Source: Rapana venosa (Eukaryota; Mollusca; Gastropoda; Neogastropoda; Muricidae). Taken from it: 64,000 nt of DNA. The position numbers were made by a program, and so were the translations under genes. Positions 10,101-19,764 of the stretch are shown piece after piece. Below the pieces are notes generated by a model that worked only from the letters and a program-made list of their open reading frames with translations, was not told where the DNA came from and searched no databases. The DNA lies in the NCBI GenBank assembly GCA_028751875.1, contig CM054138.1:41396209-41460208 (forward strand), in the 5' to 3' direction. The stretch's first letter is position 1; each line of letters opens with the position of its first letter.

Positions 10101-12549
10101 TATTTCACACACACACACACACATGCGCGTGCACACACACATCTAATATCACCAACTGAGGATAGACTTTAAAATGAACAACAGCAACAAGAACAACAAT
10201 TTACAAACACACACCAAACACACCACACACACACAGCACAACACACACACCACCCCCTCCCCCCCCACACACACACACACTCAACCTCCCTACCCCCCCC
10301 CCCCCCCCCCCCCACCACCACCACCACACACCACCACCACACACAGAGAGAGAAAGAAATCCAACAACATACCGACGTTCAGTTTTCTCTCGTTGGGCAC
10401 CTCCATGTGGAAGTGGTGGACGTGGGAGCCATCCCGGCTGATGACCAGGTCGCCTAAGAACTGTGCCGGAGTGAACCAGAAGGGGTTGGCCGGCGCCTCG
10501 CTCAGCTGGAACTCTGCATGCATTCTGCAAGCGCCAACATTTGCTGACGTGCGTTTCATCCGACAACGGTGTTGTTTGTATCATAGCTTTTTTGTTGTAT
10601 ATGTCAGAATGTAATGATTGTATGGTGGTTGTTGTTGTTTTTTGGGGGGGAATATATACACACACATGCATGCACGCACGCACACACACACACACATGTG
10701 CGAGTACACACACATGCATACATGCACATGCACACACATCCTTCGGATGAGACTATAAACCGAAGCCCCTTGCCCACACGTTAAATCCTGTTCCGCTTTT
10801 TGTAAGAATAGGCCCTTGTGTGCTCGTGGGAACAGATGACAAAATTTACAAAACCACATACTCATGGGGAATGGATGTAAAAAAGCACATAAGTGCTTAT
10901 TCCATTATCCTCGATATAAAAGAATAAAATAAAATTTAAAATATATAAATAAATAAATAAAACACACACACATGCATGCATGCACACACACACATTAAAA
11001 AGAAAACAAGGACCATCATTGTTACTACTTCTAAACAGCATCTGAAAAGACATAACACCACCACCATGATGATGATGATGATGATGATGAAGGTGATAAT
11101 GGTGGTGTAAAAGGTAAAGGTAAAGGAGTCCCATAACCTATAAGGTTATAGGGGAGCGAGGCGTCAGAGACTTCACTTCTCTAGGGCCAGCATATTGAGG
11201 GCAGCACCCATCTCCTCTCCCTCGCTGCTTTACCTTCCCTGACCCTAAAGAGGGCAGGTACCCATTTACAGCTGGGTGAACTGGGGGAACTGTACTGAAG
11301 CCAAGGCGTGCAAACGATCACCCATCCAACTGGTAACCACGCTCGACGCTGCTTAACTTGGCTGGGGGAAAGCGAGTGCTCCGACCACTGAGCTATCCCG
11401 TCATGGTGGTGTAGGTAATGGAAATAAAAATTTTCTTAAAACTTCTCACAAGACAACAAAACGTACCTGAAAACAATATGCAGGTATTTGTCGTTGAAAG
11501 CCTGCACACAGGCGACGGTACCCCGGGGATGGAACCTCATGTTGACAAACGGGCGTGGATGCATCATCGCCATCAGCCGAAACAACAACTTCTCCCTGTC
11601 ACCTTGAGGCATGCTGGGTAGGAACTTGCGACTGTTGTCCTTTCTCTGTGAAACGGAATCGCAACCTCCCCCCGTCCCCAAAATGCGATATGGCAAGCCC
11701 ACTTCCAGTTCCTCCATGTCATCTGGTAAAAGGGCCTTGAACTCGCTGACCCCGAAGACCTCGTGTTTCCGATTCGGCTCTGTCCAACTTTCAAGTCCAT
11801 AAAGCGTTCTTTGCCCCGTTATCTGCAAAGGGGACATAAGTCATTTTGTTAGGCTGTGTTTATATCAAACAACGTTTCAAGAAGCTGAATTATAAGATTT
11901 CAAGTGAAATTCATGATTGCCATTGATATGGAAAAAATATATCATAGCCATGATAATAGCAGAAGTAAGACTTTTTATCACCAACATTGGTGGCCAAAAT
12001 CGATCAGTTTTTGCAGGCCTCATATTGTGGGTTTTTTTCTACCTATGCTTTAAGTTTAACAAAGGAATCCACAGTTTCTGAACATTGTAGTGTCTGACAA
12101 CCTACAATGTATATACATATAAATGGATCTTTTCCACACGTTCTTGATAATATTACCCATGATGTTTTGAGAATGAAAGACGTCCTTGCTGTACATCTTA
12201 GATGTACAGTTACAGACACATGAACCCTTCAAAATGTCTGGTGGCACCATCATTCCCAAATGTTTGCGTAATGTAAATATCACATACTCAAGGTGTGTGA
12301 CAACTGCCGGGCAGTTCTGATGTTCACATCAAACCTAGCACGCACTTGCACACACACGCGCGGGGACACACACACACACATACACACACTCACACATGCA
12401 TGCATGCTTACTTGCACACATACACTAATGCATGCAAGCATGCCATACATTCACAGAGACAAGTTCATATATACACATGTGTGTGCCACAATTTCACCCA
12501 TATACTCAAACTCACTCACACAAACACACTCTCCCTCTCTCTTAGTGAG

Positions 12550-12605
<56 letters not shown>

Positions 12606-15600
12606 ATGAGAGAGTGAGTGAGTGAGTGTGTGTGTGTGTGTGTGAGAGTGAGTGAGTGAGTGTGTGTGTGTGTGTGTGTATGTCTATGTGTGTGTGTGTG
12701 TGTCTATTTATCACACAACAGTTACTTTGATGTATCCTTTACACAGTCATGCATACAACCTGTGACAAGCCAACACAACAATTTATTGTTATAATGTTAC
12801 TGTGCAGATTTTGACATGTATGCATCTTGAAGTTGCAACAATCTCATTATTCACATAATTTTATACAGCTCATACAGAACTTGACTTTTGTTCTGCCACT
12901 AAGATTCACGTATGCATTTTCTCATTTTTATGTTATGGATACACACACATTAAAGAAATTGAAAGAAAAACCAAAAACAAAACCAACAAATTAAAAAAAA
13001 AAAAATGAAATCAAATGAAACTGTGAATTTGACAATATGGCAATCTGTAGTTCTTCCCCATTTCTCAAAACAATAATGTGTTTCTTTTTATTCTTTTAAA
13101 CCAAAGGGGTCTTACCCCTAAAATGTGTCATGATACTTAAGTTGCACAAGCCATTCGACAGAGACTGTGCTCTCCACTTGAGTTGCACAAGCCATCTGAC
13201 AAAGACTCTGCTCTTAATTCTGCCGTTAAGCCCTTAACAAGTCAGGCCCAGCACATCTGACTACAGCATAAGCAAGAATTGTTATCTTTTAAGTCTTTCT
13301 GGGGAAAAAGGCAGGAGAATGGACCAAGAAGGCAGAAAATAGACAAGAAGGAGGCCACAGGAAAGAAAGGAACAAGGCAGAAACAAAGACAGTGATAAAA
13401 AAGATAACATTTTTAGCACTGAATTTCCAGAAGGTGGTGATGTCTTTTATATTGACAAGCCCTCCCCCAATCTCCACAGGCAAAAACACTTTTAATTCAA
13501 TGATAATAGAATATGCTCTCCAGTGGTTTGGGTTTTTGTTGTTGTTGTTGGGTTTTTTTACTCCAGTCCCCATGTACATGCGGTTTCATAAATTCTGTCA
13601 TCCATTCGCACTGGCACAGAATGGCCTACTCTTCTGAAAAGCAGAGCAGGTTTTAACATGTGCACAAGATGTTCTGCGTGCACTTGCACATGGAGCCTTG
13701 GTTTGTAGTCTTAACTGAAGGATTCTTGAGGGGACAGGGGTCAGCACTGAAGTTACTCCAGGGGAAAAAAACAAACCCTTGATCAGGGTTCAAACCCTAT
13801 TTGGCAGATTGCCAGCGCAATGCGCAACTGTCTAACCACGGGGCTATTCCACCCCTGATGTTTTGTGTGGAAATGTTATATGACAGTGTAGTCTGTAGAT
13901 ATTTCTTTAACAAAATGCATCAAAATGGCAACAACAACAACAACACAAATACAGATCACTGGATATAATTATGTCATTAAAACATGAATTCGTAACATTG
14001 GATTTTAACACATGTGGACAAATTAAAATAGATTAAAAGTCAAGATATTTTGTTACACAATACAAACAGGGATTGAAGATCTATAAAGGACATTTTGACC
14101 TCAACAAAAGAGATAATTTTCTAAAGTGAGTTTTTTACAGTTCTGTCACATGTGTGATCCTCCTTCACACAATGAGTCGCACCGCACTGGAGTTAATTGT
14201 TAACACGTTATTAATCTGCAATAATATAAAAAAAAAAGGCTATTCAATAAAATTTAAAAAATATTGGCAATTGAACAATACTATGAAAAGTTCCTACAAA
14301 CTGAAATGTTAGACTCCAGACTGTTTGCAAAATGAGAAAAAAAATTGACACATTTTGCAGGTGGTCAGGATGACAATTTGCATGTTTTTAAACGTGTTTT
14401 TATAACAAAACAAAAATAGATAAATAAAAAACTATGCCTTGCTACTTCAGTACAAGGAAGAAGAAAGCTCATAATCCATCAAAGTATCAAAATCAACAAC
14501 TCGACCCCCACCCCGAAAAGCGGGTCATGTGCAATGTGACTCATTTTGTGGTGTTGGGTCATTCATTCATTCATATCTATCTATCTATCTATCTATCCAT
14601 CTATATATATGGACATATATAATTCATAGCACTATTTACTCATCTGCAGAGGCAGATTTTACAAAGGCCCATTTAGTAGACTTTGTACAAGTTCAGAAAC
14701 CTGAATGAGAGAACAAAGACATCATCAAAATATATCTCAAGACCACAGAAAGTGTCAGTATTGGAACAAGGTAAAAGATGAATGTCATCTATTTGAAGCT
14801 TGCACATTGCATGGTGATTTAATACAGAGCTTTTGGTCTCATGTTAGAAAAATTAAACAAGAGATGTAGTCTTACAAGGTAATGAAAATGGGAGTATATT
14901 TTGTTTGATGAAAATTACGAGTTAACTATAATTAAATACACAGATGACTCCAGTTTTAGAAAGAGCAAACTTTGGCCCAGTGATATACCTTTCCTAATAT
15001 GACTAATATGCATTTTTTCAGAGAATAATGCATTACCAGAAGATGTGTTTAACCAAACATTTAAAATTTACGTCAATTACATCAAATAAGTCTTTTTATG
15101 ACCTAATAACATTTTTTTTTAAATCAGATTCACGGTCTGATTTTCATTCAATCATTTATGTACAGATTTACATTATTTGCAAACACGTACACAAGTTTTT
15201 AATTTATATTTTCAAAACAAAGAAAAGGCGTAAAATTTAATTTGTCTTTATTCAGATCATTTCCATTCGGTGATTTCTGCACAACAGAGGGAAAAGGTTG
15301 CCACGCTGTCAAATTCACAGTAATGATGAGTACACTACAGAGATAAGTAAAGACGACAGAAAAAAAGGCAGTGGATTTTCAGAGGTGACAGGCCATTGTG
15401 TTACTGTGCTGACAGACCTGGTTTTGTTAGCCTCGCATCAGTGCACCTGCACAAGGCAATCATGTACATCACATTAGTCTCACAACGCACACACACACAC
15501 TCACACTCACGCACACACACACACTCACACACATCACACATCAGCACACACACACACACACACAACACACAGAATGTGCATGTGTAAACACACACACACA

Positions 15601-17272
15601 CAAATCATATAAGCACACATGAGAGAATGTTAACTGTTACTGTTATGAAAACCATAAAAATTCAGAAGAATCAGTGCTGTTCTAGACACACCATGTACAG
15701 ATCCACGAAAATTAGAACAGAAGAATACGGATAGTTCAGTCTTCTGAAGAAAAGTTTAGTAATCTTTCATTACTACTGCTTTGCTTCACCCTAATGGGAG
15801 AAAACAAACTTTACCATCACCAAATAGTTATTGATTTGTTTGATAATAATGTAAAGACTAGCAAACCCACTGCTATTTTTGCAACAAATGAAAATGTTAT
15901 AAATCATCAACAACTCAACATCTGACACACCATGATTCATTCTTCTTTTGAACGAAATTTTTTTTTTAATTGAAAGAGATTTTACATACTCCAAGCACCA
16001 ACTTTACATATATTCACTTTGATTGCTCACATCATGAATTTCTTCAACTTGATAAAACAGCACCAATAAGAGAGAGTATACGTTCAAACAAGTCAATGTA
16101 CCTTTTTTTCCAAAAGCTATCTGAAGGCAAAAATGAAAATCAAATGTAAAAACAAAACAGCCAGAGACTATCATATAACAACAAAAACCCTAGGAAGTAG
16201 AGAATGTAAAGAGAAACAGGAAAGGAAGCTACAATCATCTACAAACAGATGAAGACACATATACAACAATTTTCCAGAACAAATCAGAGAGTCATTAAAA
16301 CAGTGTTAAATCATTGCACCCCCACACAGCACAAATACATGGAAGAAGTTGAAAGATGACAACTCTAGTGATTAGAGATTTGTTCACTGGGCACAGCGCA
16401 TGGAGGTACTGCTTGCTGTGAAGAATCATCAAACCTACACCCGTTTGGTAGGATATGGTTACATTCCCTCTGCCAAACAGTCTAGCGTTTCCTTTTTTCT
16501 TCCAATCTTTCCATTATCTTAGTATATCATGGTTTTTAATATCTTTTTTGTATTTTGGTGTGGCTCGTTGTTGTTGTTCCTTGGCAAGAACTCCGAGGTT
16601 CACCAATGGTGGGATTTTGAATATGTGACCATTTTCACCCACCTTTAAGGTAGATATTCCAATATTGGGCAATATTTTTTTTAATCTTAAAAAACTAATT
16701 CTCTTTTATCACTTTCATTGGCTGATTTTTTAAAAGTATATCTTGAGCAAATTCAAGACACTCCCAAGTCTTCATCATATAGATGCTTAGTATGTGATCT
16801 GTGATAAATGCATTCATACTGGTTAGTCAACTGTCGAGGAACATGATATCACATTAAAAACGTTTACAGAAGATTCCATAAAAACTATGTTTTGTATTAA
16901 CCAATCAGACACTACTTTTGCACTCCTGAAAAGGGAACCATTTTTCAGCCAATGTTATCATAAAACTGATTTTGAAAAATTTACAGTCAGTGGTTACAGG
17001 TCTTTAAGATTTTACTTTTCAAACACTCATCTCTTGTTATTAGTGTCGGTTATTATTATTATTATTATTATTATCATTATTATTTCTTAGTGAGGTGTCA
17101 GTCATGGTATGGCTTTTTATGATCAGCTGGGCAGTAAACAGCATGAAAGAAAATGAAGAGTTATTCCAAGGATGGTATGGTTGGCATTCGCTTTTATTCA
17201 TTCATCCAACATCTCTGATTTGAGCGCTTTGATTTGTTGCTTTACAAGATTCAGCGCTATATAAATTCCATG

Positions 17273-17305
<33 letters not shown>

Positions 17306-18216
17306 CTCTGCAATAAAACTTTCTTCATATGTGTGTGTTCAAATTCAAATTCATTTAACGTCTTTTCACAGTTGTGTGTATACGTGCATGCATACATGTG
17401 TGCATATGTGCATGTGAGTGTGTGTGTGTATGCATGCATGAGCATGCATGTATGTGCATGCATGCATATGCATGTGTGAGTGTGTGCGAGTGTGTGTGAG
17501 TAAATGAGCTTGAATATTTGTCGTTTCTTCGCATCATTACCTACACGCCTCCCCCCCCCAAAAAAAAACAACAACAACAACAACAACAACAGACATAAAC
17601 TAAGAAGAAAAAAAACACTGTTGTCTTTTTTTCCTCATTTTTCATTCCAGTTAATTTCACGTCACGTACGAGACAGGTAAGACACCTGTACAACACTATC
17701 TTTCCTGCACTGCCCAGTGAACAGAAGACGTGGACAAAGTGTACAAAAAAGGAACGCACACACACACACACACTCCAGAAACAAAGAGAAGGTGACGACA
17801 ATACTCATGAATCCATAAGCACACAATAATGTGCGTACTTACCAGAGGCATGAAATAATATCTGGCATAGCGCAGATACAGCTGCATGACCTTAGAGCCC
17901 AGCTCTGGCAGCTAACAGAAAATATTGTAAAACACAATCAAACATAAGTTGCAACTTCACAAAAAACACTGGTGTGTGATAGTAAAGGTGTACTACTGAT
18001 AGAAAACTTCAATCAGTTTCTTTCCTCCCCCACCCACCCCCACCTTCTGGACTAAAGATATAGGTAAGTATGCTTTAAGTGTGTGTGTGCATGTGCATGT
18101 GTGTGTGTGTGTGTGTATATGTGTGAGTGTGTGTGTGTGTGTGTAAGAGAGAAAGAGAGAGGGGGGAAAGAGAGAGAGGGGGGAAAGAGAGAGAGAGGGA
18201 GAGAGGGGGTGGAGGG

Positions 18217-18261
<45 letters not shown>

Positions 18262-18262
18262 G

Positions 18263-18325
<63 letters not shown>

Positions 18326-19650
18326 TGTGTGTGTGTGTAAACTTGCAACACAGATAAAAGAAAACTTGAACAATAACAGCTTTTTGTTTCTTTCAAAACT
18401 CCACCAAAAGAACAATTATAGTACATCCCCAAACCATTATGAAAACAAACAACAACAAAAACACCGAAAAAGCAGCAAGATTAAAAGTCATTGTAAAAGA
18501 CTGTACAGAAATGTTTTTCTTACTTCAAACAGATTGCAGTGGCCATACAAGTTATCTGTACATCATTGGGCAAGTTTGCAAACCCTCGCACAACTTGCAC
18601 AATGAGTGCACAGATAACTCTTCTGGGACTAACATTTTGTGTTTGGTTGTTTTGTTGCAGGATAAAGATAAACTTTACTATTGGATGAACTATGCTAGCC
18701 ACTCAATGATAATAAAACACATGTAATGATATATAGGAGAAAGTAAAGGCAATAAAGGTATTCCCATGAACTATGTGGTCATTAGGGAGTGAGGTGTCAG
18801 AGACATCATTTTCTCTAGGGGCCAGCATATTAAGGGCGCAAGGCACACATCTCCTCTCCCTCTCTGCTTTATCTTCCCTAACCCTAAAGAGGCAGGTACC
18901 CATTATTTACAGCAGGGTGAACTGGGGGACTGCACTGAAGCCAAGGCATGTAAACGGTCACTCATCCACTTGGTAATCACACTTAATGCTGCTTAAAACC
19001 TTAGCTTGGGGAAAGCCAGTGCTCTGACCACCAAGTCAAGTCAAGTCAAAAACACTTTAATCACCCATGAAGGGCAATCACAATACTGACAAGCACACTG
19101 ATACATATAATTATCTCATAAGACACAAGAAAGCTACAATATTTCAAATTGGTATGAACATTCCAAAAGAACTTCAAAAAAGAAAAAAAAAGTATCACAC
19201 ATACACACAAACACACGCAAGCGCGCACACACACACACACACGCATACGCACACACTCGCACACACACATACCCACACACAACAATGTAGGCATACAATG
19301 CTACCCCATCCCCACCAAAAAGTGCTTGACTGCACTTCTGAAAATAATTCAAAGAAGGTAAAACATTAAGCCCATCAACGCTTCTTACATCCAGCGACAG
19401 CAAGTCATCCATGGTTAAAATAGGCTTCAAAGACAGGGGACTGAAATTGGCATGAACGATCATCACTTCCTCCCCTTTACTCGGTGTGTATGCTGGGTAA
19501 TTCTCCACTGGTTTCACCTGTACAGAGAGAATACATATATATCAGGATATATAATATATATATATACATTTCAGAGACAGGGAGAGGGACTGAGACAGAC
19601 AGACAGACAGACAGATTAATGAATAATGAACAAAATTTATTCTTCACAGA

Positions 19651-19710
<60 letters not shown>

Positions 19711-19721
19711 AGAGAGAGAGA

Positions 19722-19764
<43 letters not shown>

